Translations under genes and position numbers: made by a program
Notes under the pieces: generated by a model
Told to the model about the DNA's origin: nothing
Seen by the model: only the letters and a program-made list of their open reading frames with translations
The model's database searches: none
Assembly (NCBI RefSeq): GCF_024343575.1
Contig: NZ_RJUA01000015.1
Coordinates: 1 to 64,000 of the forward strand
DNA from: Lacihabitans sp. LS3-19
GTDB taxonomy: Bacteria; Bacteroidota; Bacteroidia; Cytophagales; Spirosomataceae
Direction of reading: 5' to 3'
Length of the DNA: 64,000 bases
Shown: in pieces, positions 53,340 through 60,262 of the stretch
How positions within the stretch are numbered: the stretch's first letter is position 1
Layout of the letters: every line of letters starts with the position of its first letter

Positions 53340-53729
53340 TCAAGAAATTTTCTGACTAAAATAGTTTTTCACAAAAGCATGTTTATGATTTTCATTCATT
53401 TTTTCTGAATCTTCAGTCTCTATTTTTATGCCTTCAAATTTTTGGTCGGTTTCTAACATATCCATTAATTCTGTTTTTGCTTTAGTAGGGCCAAAAAGAA
53501 TAACTTTGCCATATTTTAAAATTTCATTAGCGATTTTTTTGTAAAAAATGTCAATCAATTCTCTTTCTTTAATGTATTCAAGCTCTTCATTTACAATTGC
53601 TTTTCTTTTTTTTGCTGGATTACTAATGTTTGATTTTATGACAATTGCGTCTACTCTAAGTGGCAAGAACTCTATTAAATGTGCAGACATATAATCCATC
53701 CAAATACCCATTTTTTTTGTATTTTCCAT
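53340..53729 (-). CDS. Small conserved protein resembling bacterial RF1-like (baeRF) C-terminal domain
   Basis: A 129-residue protein with GIWMDYMSAHLIEFLP near 8-23 and the block KVILFGPTKAKTELMDML near 75-92, which resembles the end of eRF1/pelota-like domains; the last third has MNENHKHAFVKNYF. I recall similar proteins beside stress genes in Bacteroidota, with no known function. It follows the frameshifted ORF and precedes the YXWGXW gene. Confidence 0.65.
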   Translation of the reverse strand: MENTKKMGIWMDYMSAHLIEFLPLRVDAIVIKSNISNPAKKRKAIVNEELEYIKERELIDIFYKKIANEILKYGKVILFGPTKAKTELMDMLETDQKFEGIKIETEDSEKMNENHKHAFVKNYFSQKIS

Positions 53730-53736
53730 GGTAGAT

Positions 53737-53963
53737 TTATTTATGACTTATAGGGTAATTTGTAAGTAAAGCATCTAATGAATCGGCATATTCTTGTAAA
53801 TTCTCAGCGTTGATTTTTATTTTTTCTTTGCTTGGCATTTCGCTCAAATACTTCGTCAGTTCCGGAAATTGTAATTCGATTTCTAATATTTTTTTAAAAT
53901 ATCTTGTTCGATTGCTGTTTATGGATTCGAATTTTCTAAATTTTTATGTGAACGAATTTCCAT
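53737..53963 (-). pseudogene. Frameshifted small ORF (about 75 codons), possible sequencing error or pseudogene
   Basis: On the minus strand an ATG at 53963 opens MEIRSHK and then runs to a stop within 15 codons. In the next frame from the A5 run near 53950 a good coding sequence continues (ESINSNRTRYFKKILEIE, then LQFPELTKYLSEMP, up to LTNYPISHK and TAA at 53737). One extra A in that A5 run would join both into a single 75-residue protein. It lies directly after promoter site D and upstream of the baeRF-like gene. The -7 TTTG is only 4 bp from the ATG, so the transcript would be nearly leaderless if that ATG is used. Confidence 0.55.
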
Positions 53964-53967
53964 AGCT

Positions 53968-54034
53968 CAAAGGTGAGCTTTTTCCTAGGAGGTACCATTA
54001 CACTATTCAATGAAAACATTACATGATTCACATG
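53968..54034 (-). promoter_or_regulatory. Regulon promoter site D (direct repeats)
   Basis: On the minus strand CATGTGAATCATGTAA (54034-54019) and GTGTAA (54003-53998), 21 bp apart, then 26 bp to TTTG (53971-53968) in CACCTTTG. It overlaps the 3' end of the AraC-type gene and drives the genes at 53.9-52.4 kb, possibly beyond. Confidence 0.7.
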
Positions 54035-54588
54035 TTTTCGAGTGGGAGCCTTTTTTTTGATTTTAGGCTTTTAAAAAAAGTTGGAGTCAATCCAGTGATT
54101 TTTTTGAATTGGTTTGAAAGGTGAGCCACACTGCTGTAGTGCAGTTTCCAGGCGATTTCGGTGAGGTTCAATTCGTCATATATCAAATACTCTTTCACTC
54201 GCTCGATTTTGTGGTGGAGTATAAATTGCTCTATGGTAGTTCCGGTAGCTTCTGAAAACAAGTTGGCTAGGTAAGTATAATCGTGATTCAGCTTTTCACT
54301 GATATAATCTGAGTTTTTAATTTTCGGTAGTTCCTCTTCATAGTGAATCATTTCCACTATGATATTTTTAATTTTTTCTATCAACATGGCTTTTTTGTCA
54401 TCCATGAGCTCAAGTCCTGACTTTAATAAAGCCGCTGCAAATTGATCTTTTTGTTCTTGGGTAATCAAACCCAAAACATCCACTTGCCCTAAGTCCACTG
54501 TCCCGTAAAGTATGCCAAGTTTATCTAACTCAGATTTTACCACCATTTTGCATCTGATGCTAACCATGTATTTTATGTATAGTTTCAT
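54028..54588 (-). CDS. AraC-family transcriptional regulator (short)
   Basis: A 186-residue regulator with an AraC-type double helix-turn-helix at the C-terminus (about 90-175; IEQFILHHKIERVKEYLIYDELNLTEIAWKLHYSSVAHLSNQFKKITGLTPTFFK). The N-terminal part is short (about 90 residues), too small for a sugar-binding cupin domain, so its signal is unknown. AraC-type proteins bind direct repeats about 21 bp apart, which is the spacing of the four promoter sites in this island; site D lies at its 3' end. It is therefore the leading candidate regulator (inference). Transcription of its own gene comes from the 268-bp gap upstream. Confidence 0.9.
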   Translation of the reverse strand: MKLYIKYMVSIRCKMVVKSELDKLGILYGTVDLGQVDVLGLITQEQKDQFAAALLKSGLELMDDKKAMLIEKIKNIIVEMIHYEEELPKIKNSDYISEKLNHDYTYLANLFSEATGTTIEQFILHHKIERVKEYLIYDELNLTEIAWKLHYSSVAHLSNQFKKITGLTPTFFKSLKSKKRLPLENM

Positions 54589-54810
54589 GATTGTGGCGTT
54601 TAAGTATATCGATAAGATTTAAATCAAAAGTACATAAGTTAAATGGTAATAAAACTGATTTGTTTAACTATATAATATGTTTCTCAACAGATAATTAAAC
54701 AAAATGTCTAGTTTATGATATTGTGTTGATTATTAATCCATTAATTATCCATTTTTATTAAATTGAATTTCTGTTTTAAAAAAACAACCAGAATATATTT
54801 CCATAAAAAA

Positions 54811-54832
54811 AAGCCCGAGTCACCCCGAGCTT
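54811..54832 (-). terminator. Rho-independent terminator of sppA
   Basis: On the minus strand AAGCTCG pairs with CGGGCTT (one G-T pair) around GGGTGACT, followed by eight T. It lies 25 bp past the sppA stop codon. Confidence 0.8.
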
Positions 54833-54856
54833 TTCAAAATATTCAATATTCTCAGA

Positions 54857-56620
54857 TTACTTAATCTCTAAATCATAAGGCATTTTAGCTTGAAGTTTTT
54901 CCATTTTTTGCAAGGATTTTACCTCTTTTGCAAACGGAGCCAAAATTCCCAAGTATTCCTTCAATTTAGCATCTTCGCCGCTTTTATTAAACTTCTCCAT
55001 GATTTGCTCAAATTCAGTCTTAGGGAAAGGATAATATTTTACTTGATAATCACCCGCTTTAAGTTTTGCCTTATTTGCTGCTACTTTTATGGCTTCATCT
55101 ATTCCACCAAGTTTGTCAACCAAACCTATTTTTATAGCTTGCTCTCCAGTCCAAACTCTACCACCAGCCACAGCTTTTAAGTCTTCTATTTTCATTCTTC
55201 TACCAGCTGCAGCTTTCGATGTGAATTTTTCATAGCCCAAGTTTACCGAATTCTGAATCATCATTTTTTCTGCATCGCTCATCTCTCTTGTGATAGAGGG
55301 CGAGTCAGCAAATTCGTGGGTTTTTACACCATCAAATGTTATTCCTAACTTATTGTTCATCAATTCTTGCGTGTTTATCAACATTCCGAAGATACCGATA
55401 GAACCTGTAATAGTTGTTGGTTGAGCCACTATACTATCGCAACCCATTGCCATATAATATCCACCAGAGGCAGCCACATTACCCATTGATGCTATCACAG
55501 GTTTAACTTTTTTGGTAAGTTCTATTTCTCTCCACATAATATCCGAAGCCATTGCACTACCGCCCGGAGAATTGATTCTCAGTACAATAGCTTTGATTTT
55601 CTTGTCTTTTCTAGCTTTTATCAGCTCTTTTACAAAAGTCTCAGAACCAATGGTCTCTGATTGTCCTTTTCCAGAGTTAATCTCACCTTCTGCTACTATT
55701 ACCGCAATTCTATTATCTCTTGAACCTTCTTTTACTAATTTTTTAGCTTTTCCATATGAGCTCAAACTTACAGAGGTGATTTTTGCATCATCTTTCAGTC
55801 CAAGTGCTTTGCGAAGAGCGGCATCGTATTCGTCTTCATAGCCAATATCTGTCAATATCTTATATTTTACAGCATCCTCTGGTTTTTGAATCAATGCTTT
55901 GTTCAATATTTCATCTATTTCTGCTTTTGTCATGCCTTTTGATTCGGCCATTTTACCATATATGTGATTTGAAATAGAATTTATATATTCAGAAACCTGC
56001 ATTTTGTTTTCAGGACTCATATTGGTTCTGATATAAGGCTCAATAGCACTTTTAAATTCTCCAACTCTGAAAATAACAGGTTTTACGCCGATTTTGTCAA
56101 ACAAACCTTTCATAAAAGTAACCTCGGCATCAAGTCCGTTAAACTCAATTCCTCCCGCTGGATTAATAAAACTTTTGGTAGCTGCCGACGAAAGATAGAC
56201 CGCTTTTTCGGTCATTATTTCTGCATAAGAATAAATGAATTTCCCAGATTTTTTAAAGTCCAAAAGGTCATTTCTAATTTCTTCTAATTCTGCAAAACCA
56301 GCAGAAGGATATTCCAATTTCATGCTGATTCCTTTTATATTCGGATCAAGCTTTGCATTCGCAATAGCACTTTTTAGCTCAGAAATACTCGTTTTTGTTT
56401 CATTATTGCCGAAAATGTTTGAAAAAGGATCTTCTTTAACACCATTTTCGGTGAATTGAGTATTCAAGTTTAACTGTAAAACTGAATTAGACTTTACTTC
56501 TGTTTTATCATCTCCGCCTGAAAGCATCGCACCTATGCCAATCATCAAGAAAAATGAAATCAAAGTAAATAAGAAAATACCTATTATGGTGGCTAAAACA
56601 TATTTTAAGAACTGGACCAT
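54857..56620 (-). CDS. sppA: Signal peptide peptidase SppA, 67K type
   Basis: A 587-residue membrane protease with one N-terminal helix (about 8-30) and two tandem S49 domains. The N-terminal domain supplies the general base in VGEFKSAIEP (Lys190) and the C-terminal domain the nucleophile in NVAASGGYYMAMG (Ser385), the arrangement of E. coli SppA. RINSPGGSAMASD and TGSIGIFG are family motifs. It removes leftover signal peptides in the membrane. Monocistronic, with a TACTTTTG -7 element upstream and a strong terminator. Confidence 0.94.
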   Translation of the reverse strand: MVQFLKYVLATIIGIFLFTLISFFLMIGIGAMLSGGDDKTEVKSNSVLQLNLNTQFTENGVKEDPFSNIFGNNETKTSISELKSAIANAKLDPNIKGISMKLEYPSAGFAELEEIRNDLLDFKKSGKFIYSYAEIMTEKAVYLSSAATKSFINPAGGIEFNGLDAEVTFMKGLFDKIGVKPVIFRVGEFKSAIEPYIRTNMSPENKMQVSEYINSISNHIYGKMAESKGMTKAEIDEILNKALIQKPEDAVKYKILTDIGYEDEYDAALRKALGLKDDAKITSVSLSSYGKAKKLVKEGSRDNRIAVIVAEGEINSGKGQSETIGSETFVKELIKARKDKKIKAIVLRINSPGGSAMASDIMWREIELTKKVKPVIASMGNVAASGGYYMAMGCDSIVAQPTTITGSIGIFGMLINTQELMNNKLGITFDGVKTHEFADSPSITREMSDAEKMMIQNSVNLGYEKFTSKAAAGRRMKIEDLKAVAGGRVWTGEQAIKIGLVDKLGGIDEAIKVAANKAKLKAGDYQVKYYPFPKTEFEQIMEKFNKSGEDAKLKEYLGILAPFAKEVKSLQKMEKLQAKMPYDLEIK

Positions 56621-56659
56621 TTTGATTTTTTGATTTTAGTAAATTACAAAACTACAAAA

Positions 56660-56667
56660 CAAAAGTA
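56660..56667 (-). promoter_or_regulatory. Candidate -7 promoter element of sppA (TACTTTTG)
   Basis: On the minus strand TACTTTTG matches TAnnTTTG, 39 bp before the sppA ATG. The -33 region is not clear. Confidence 0.5.
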
Positions 56668-56828
56668 TGTGATGACATATATTTACTTTCCGAAAATTAA
56701 TCTAACGGAAAATTAAAGTTTTAAATGGTGAATTTATGATTTAGTAATTTAATAGATGGTGCTTTAAGATTTACAAATCCGAAAAAGAACAGAATTATTT
56801 TTAAATTCGCATAAAATAAAAATTAAAA

Positions 56829-57338
56829 ATGGTTTCTTTTTCAACTGAAATAAGGAAATATATTAAAAATGGCGAGAAAACTGGCTGGACTTATATTGAA
56901 GTTTTAAGAGAAATAGCGGATAAGTTAAAACCAGAAGTTAAAACCTCCTATAGAGTAAAAGGCACCATAGATAAACATAAAATAGCTCAGGTTGCACTTG
57001 TGCCAATAGGAGAGGGGGATTTTATTTTGGCTTTAAATGCGGAAATGCGAAAGCACATAAAAAAGCAAGTCGGAGATAAAGTGGAGGTGGTACTCGAAGT
57101 TGATTCCGATGAATTTCTAATGTCGCCAGATTTAATAGCTTCGCTTGAAATGGAGCCCGAAGCTTTGGCACTGTTTGAGTCTTTTCCGAAAGGCCATCAA
57201 AGGTATTATTCAAATTGGGTAGAATCTGCCAAAACCATCGAAACCAAAACTAAGCGTATCTATATGTGCTTGTATGGTTTATTACATAAGATGGATTATG
57301 GTGAAATGATTCAGCATTTCAAGAAAGAAAAACAATAA
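56829..57338 (+). CDS. YdeI/OmpD-associated family protein (DUF1905 plus OmdA)
   Basis: A 169-residue protein. The N-terminal DUF1905 barrel (about 1-98: FSTEIRKYIKNGEKTGWTYIEV, VALVPIGEGDFILALNAEMRKHIKKQVGDKVEVVLE) is followed by the OmdA-like helical part (about 110-169: LFESFPKGHQRYYSNWVESAKTIETKTKRI). Linked in some bacteria to antimicrobial-peptide resistance; the molecular role is unknown. It is convergent with recX, whose stop lies 1 bp beyond its own. Confidence 0.88.
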   Translation: MVSFSTEIRKYIKNGEKTGWTYIEVLREIADKLKPEVKTSYRVKGTIDKHKIAQVALVPIGEGDFILALNAEMRKHIKKQVGDKVEVVLEVDSDEFLMSPDLIASLEMEPEALALFESFPKGHQRYYSNWVESAKTIETKTKRIYMCLYGLLHKMDYGEMIQHFKKEKQ

Positions 57339-57339
57339 A

Positions 57340-57804
57340 TCAATTGGTTTTTGATTCCAATTTTTTAATGGTTTCCAATATTAGATTCGATTCAAATCCT
57401 TTAGAAATCAAATAGTTAAATATTTTTTGTTTCCTTTTTAAATAATTAGGTTCCGTTTTTACATCCTCAGTTTTTTTTATTATTAAATTTTCTAAAGTTA
57501 AAATATAATCATCAAAAGATATCTCTTTTATAGCTTGGTCTAAATTGTATTTGCTTATTTTTCTAACTTTTAGCTCGGCAAGGATTCTGTTTTTACCCCA
57601 TTTTTTTATTCTAAATTTACCTCCTGCAAATGCTTTGGCAAATCTTTCTTCGTTCAAATAGTTTTCAACGATTAACCAAGCAATAATCTCTTCGGCTTCA
57701 TCGCCATAGACCTTCCATTCTCTAAGTCTTTTTCTGACTTCATCCTGCGTGCGTTCCTGATAAACACAATAGTTGGCGGCTTTTTTTAAGATGGCGGTGT
57801 CCAA
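57340..57804 (-). CDS. recX: RecX-family regulator of RecA
   Basis: A 154-residue RecX protein: ERTQDEVRKRLREWKVYGDEAEEIIAWLIVENYLNEERFAKAF is the RecX three-helix repeat core, and KYNLDQAIKEI and KIFNYLISKGFESNLILETIKKL follow. RecX inhibits or modulates RecA filaments. The frame opens with TTG at 57804 (an ATT lies further upstream); no ATG is available at the N-terminus. Confidence 0.88.
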   Translation of the reverse strand: MDTAILKKAANYCVYQERTQDEVRKRLREWKVYGDEAEEIIAWLIVENYLNEERFAKAFAGGKFRIKKWGKNRILAELKVRKISKYNLDQAIKEISFDDYILTLENLIIKKTEDVKTEPNYLKRKQKIFNYLISKGFESNLILETIKKLESKTN

Positions 57805-57937
57805 AAGAATGTTTTTTATAGATTTTTTAATTTAATCCGATTTGTACAAAATTAGGCTTAAAAATTAAATTCATGGATTTATAGAGAAAATACTTGGCAT
57901 TGATTAAGGAAAAAAATCAAAAAAATACTTTATTTTT

Positions 57938-57964
57938 ACGTGTAATATTTTTATGTTTACACGT
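57938..57964. promoter_or_regulatory. Palindromic operator of the toxin-antitoxin pair
   Basis: ACGTGTAA (57938-57945) and TTACACGT (57957-57964) form a perfect 8-bp inverted repeat ending 12 bp before the antitoxin ATG. Antitoxins of VapB type bind such dyads to repress their own operon. Confidence 0.65.
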
Positions 57965-57976
57965 ATATTTAAAATT

Positions 57977-58222
57977 ATGGATACAAAACTAACTTTAGTT
58001 GCGGATAAAGAGATAATCGAAAAAGCTAAGCAATATGCTAAAAGTCAAAAACTTAGCTTGTCAAGATTAGTGGAAAGCTATCTTTCTTCTTTGGTTTCCC
58101 CCAAATCAGAGGAATCCGAAATCAGTCCTTTGGTTAAAAGCCTAAGTGGCGTTATTAAACTGGAAAATGATTTTGATGCTAAAGAAGGATACACGGACTT
58201 TCTTCTAGAAAAATACAAATGA
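57977..58222 (+). CDS. VapB-like antitoxin (DUF6364 type)
   Basis: An 81-residue protein starting MDTKLTLVADKEIIEKAKQYAKSQKLSLSRLVESYL, a ribbon-helix-helix DNA-binding region (about 3-40), then a tail (SPLVKSLSGVI, YTDFLLEKYK) that would bind the toxin. The ATG at 57977 is preferred to the earlier in-frame start at 57953, which would lie in the operator. It overlaps the toxin gene by 4 bp. Confidence 0.85.
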   Translation: MDTKLTLVADKEIIEKAKQYAKSQKLSLSRLVESYLSSLVSPKSEESEISPLVKSLSGVIKLENDFDAKEGYTDFLLEKYK

Positions 58223-58632
58223 GAAAGCTATTTGTTGATACCAATATTGTTTTGGATTTGTTAGCAAAAAGAATGCCTTTTTACACCAGTGGGGCATTGT
58301 TGTTTTCTTTGGCGGACAAAAAAAAGCTTAAATTGTCAGTTTCTGCTCAAACATTTGCCAATACCAATTACGTTTTATCAAAGCTTAAAACTGCTCAAGA
58401 GGCAAAAGAAATACTCAGGATGTTTAGGCTTTTGGTAGAAGTTGTTCCTTTGTCTGACAAAATAATAGATTTGTCTCTCAATAATACAAAATTCACGGAT
58501 TTCGAAGACAGTTTACAGTATTATTCAGCTTCTGAATCTTCTTGCGAAATCATCATTACTAGAAATCAAAAAGATTTTAAATCGGCAGATTTGCCTGTGA
58601 TGAATGCTGAGGAGTTTTTGAATTCGATGTAA
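58219..58632 (+). CDS. VapC-like PIN-domain toxin ribonuclease
   Basis: A 137-residue PIN domain. FVDTNIVLDLL (Asp7), the helix with acidic residues in the middle, and the motif D-F-E-D-S-L-Q (near 94-100) plus IITRNQKDF give the conserved acidic set for RNase activity. It is the toxin of the pair with the preceding ribbon-helix-helix antitoxin, in a coupled operon. Confidence 0.9.
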   Translation: MRKLFVDTNIVLDLLAKRMPFYTSGALLFSLADKKKLKLSVSAQTFANTNYVLSKLKTAQEAKEILRMFRLLVEVVPLSDKIIDLSLNNTKFTDFEDSLQYYSASESSCEIIITRNQKDFKSADLPVMNAEEFLNSM

Positions 58633-58670
58633 TGCTTTAATTTTTTATTATTGATTTAAATTTTGGTTTT

Positions 58671-59744
58671 TTAAATCTCTAAATTATCCAACAAACCAAT
58701 ATACCCTGCAATCCCCTTTTCTATTTCCGCAACAAAGATATATTCATCGGCGGTATGTGATCTAGCAGAATCTCCTGGACCTATTTTTATACTTGTAAAT
58801 GGCATCAAAGCTTGGTCAGATAGCGTAGGCGAACCATAAGGTTTCATACCCAATGATATTCCTCGTTTTACTATTGGGTGGTCTTCCGAAATTCCCGAGG
58901 GGTTCAATCTAATACTTCTTGGTTTTACCTCACATTTTACATTTTGCTCTATTATCTCGAGTGTTTCTTCCAAAGTATAGGCATCGGTTGCTCTTACATC
59001 AACTACAAAATGGCATTCATCTGGCACAACATTGTGTTGGGTGCCAGCATTTATTACCGTTACCGACATTTTAACTGGCCCAAGAGCAGCCGATACTTTC
59101 GGAAATTCAAAATTTTGAAACCAATTAATGTCTTCCAAAGCTTCATAAATAGCATTTTTACCTTCGTTTCTAGCTGCATGTCCTGCTATTCCTTTTGCAG
59201 TACAATCCAACACCATCAGGCCTTTTTCTGCCACAGCCATATCCATTAGCGTTGGTTCACCCACTATTGCCAAATCTATCTTAGGTAAGTGTGGAATTAA
59301 GATTTCTATTCCATCTTTTCCAGAAATTTCCTCTTCTGCCGATGCCGCAAATACCAAATTGAATTTTAGGTTTTCCTTTTCATAAAAAAACAAAAAAGTA
59401 GCTAAAAGTGAGACCAAAGGCCCGCCAGCATCGTTGCTGCCTAATCCGAACAATTTTCCATCAATTATTTCAGCCTTAAAAGGATCTCTTGAATAAGAAA
59501 CATTTGGTTTTACAGTATCGTGGTGAGAATTGAGCAATATGCTTGGTTTTTTATCATCAAAATGAAGATTCTTAGCCCAAATATTATTTTTTATGGTTTG
59601 GAATTCAATATTTCTTTCTGCGAAAAAAGCCTTAAAAAGCTCCAAAGTGCCAGTTTCTTCTCTGCTCAACGATGGCGTTTCTATCAATTTCTTTAGAAAA
59701 TTGATAGCAGTTTCGATTAAAGAAGTGATTTCCAAATGTACCAT
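58671..59744 (-). CDS. M20-family deacylase of arginine biosynthesis (ArgE/DapE-like)
   Basis: A 357-residue metallohydrolase. SHHDTVKPN (metal His-Asp), GLGSNDAGGPL (bridging Asp), ASAEEEISG (catalytic Glu pair) and HTADEYI at the C-terminus give an intact metal centre. In Bacteroidota such proteins deacylate acetyl- or succinyl-ornithine/citrulline; argB lies 3.6 kb away on the same strand. I use the ATG at 59744; the earlier start at 59780 is a TTG that lies upstream of a TATTTTTG promoter-like box. It differs from the fragment at the left edge, whose metal-site His is replaced. Confidence 0.9.
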   Translation of the reverse strand: MVHLEITSLIETAINFLKKLIETPSLSREETGTLELFKAFFAERNIEFQTIKNNIWAKNLHFDDKKPSILLNSHHDTVKPNVSYSRDPFKAEIIDGKLFGLGSNDAGGPLVSLLATFLFFYEKENLKFNLVFAASAEEEISGKDGIEILIPHLPKIDLAIVGEPTLMDMAVAEKGLMVLDCTAKGIAGHAARNEGKNAIYEALEDINWFQNFEFPKVSAALGPVKMSVTVINAGTQHNVVPDECHFVVDVRATDAYTLEETLEIIEQNVKCEVKPRSIRLNPSGISEDHPIVKRGISLGMKPYGSPTLSDQALMPFTSIKIGPGDSARSHTADEYIFVAEIEKGIAGYIGLLDNLEI

Positions 59745-59839
59745 ATTGCCTTTTTTGTTTTGCAAAAATAAAATAGGCAAGCCTTACAACCTATTTTCAG
59801 TAAAAAGAATCTTAGATTTACATTAAAACAGATACTTAA

Positions 59840-60223
59840 ATGAGAGTTTTCATAGCATTATTATTTTTAACTTTGGTTTCATGCGAAAAACAAAACGATT
59901 CGCCCGAGATAGTTGGTACATGGGATTGGGTACTTTCTCAAGGTGGAATTGCTGGTTTAACTATAAAACCTTCAGAGTTGGACAATCGTCAGATGATATT
60001 TGATGCAGCTGGCAATTATACATTGAAAAAGAATGGAACTGTGATTCTCACTACTAAATATAAATTAGAAAATGGTAAATCTATAACTTCCACAGAACCA
60101 GTCCCTTTGATTACTTTCCCCAACGACGATGCCATGACTTTGTCTTATTCCATCAAAGGTGATAGCTTGTTTTTGTTTGAAGAAGTTTACGACGGTTTTG
60201 GGCATACTTATGTGAGAAAATGA
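59840..60223 (+). CDS. Lipocalin-like lipoprotein
   Basis: A 127-residue lipoprotein (LVSC lipobox, Cys15) followed by IVGTWDWVLSQGGI, DAAGNYTLKK, TLSYSIKGDSLFLFEEVYDGFGHTYVRK, which fits the lipocalin-like DUF domains common in Bacteroidota. Role unknown. Divergent from the M20 gene. Confidence 0.75.
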   Translation: MRVFIALLFLTLVSCEKQNDSPEIVGTWDWVLSQGGIAGLTIKPSELDNRQMIFDAAGNYTLKKNGTVILTTKYKLENGKSITSTEPVPLITFPNDDAMTLSYSIKGDSLFLFEEVYDGFGHTYVRK

Positions 60224-60234
60224 GTTTTTGGGTG

Positions 60235-60242
60235 TAGTTTTG
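60235..60242 (+). promoter_or_regulatory. Candidate -7 promoter element of the SNF2 gene (TAGTTTTG)
   Basis: TAGTTTTG matches TAnnTTTG, 20 bp before the ATG at 60263. No clear -33 at standard spacing. Confidence 0.5.
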
Positions 60243-60262
60243 TGTAAAAACGTGCCCTTTTA

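Noticed and set aside
53737-53963. Programmed ribosomal frameshift
   Set aside because: No slippery heptamer with downstream structure was seen; a simple base deletion or sequencing error explains it better.
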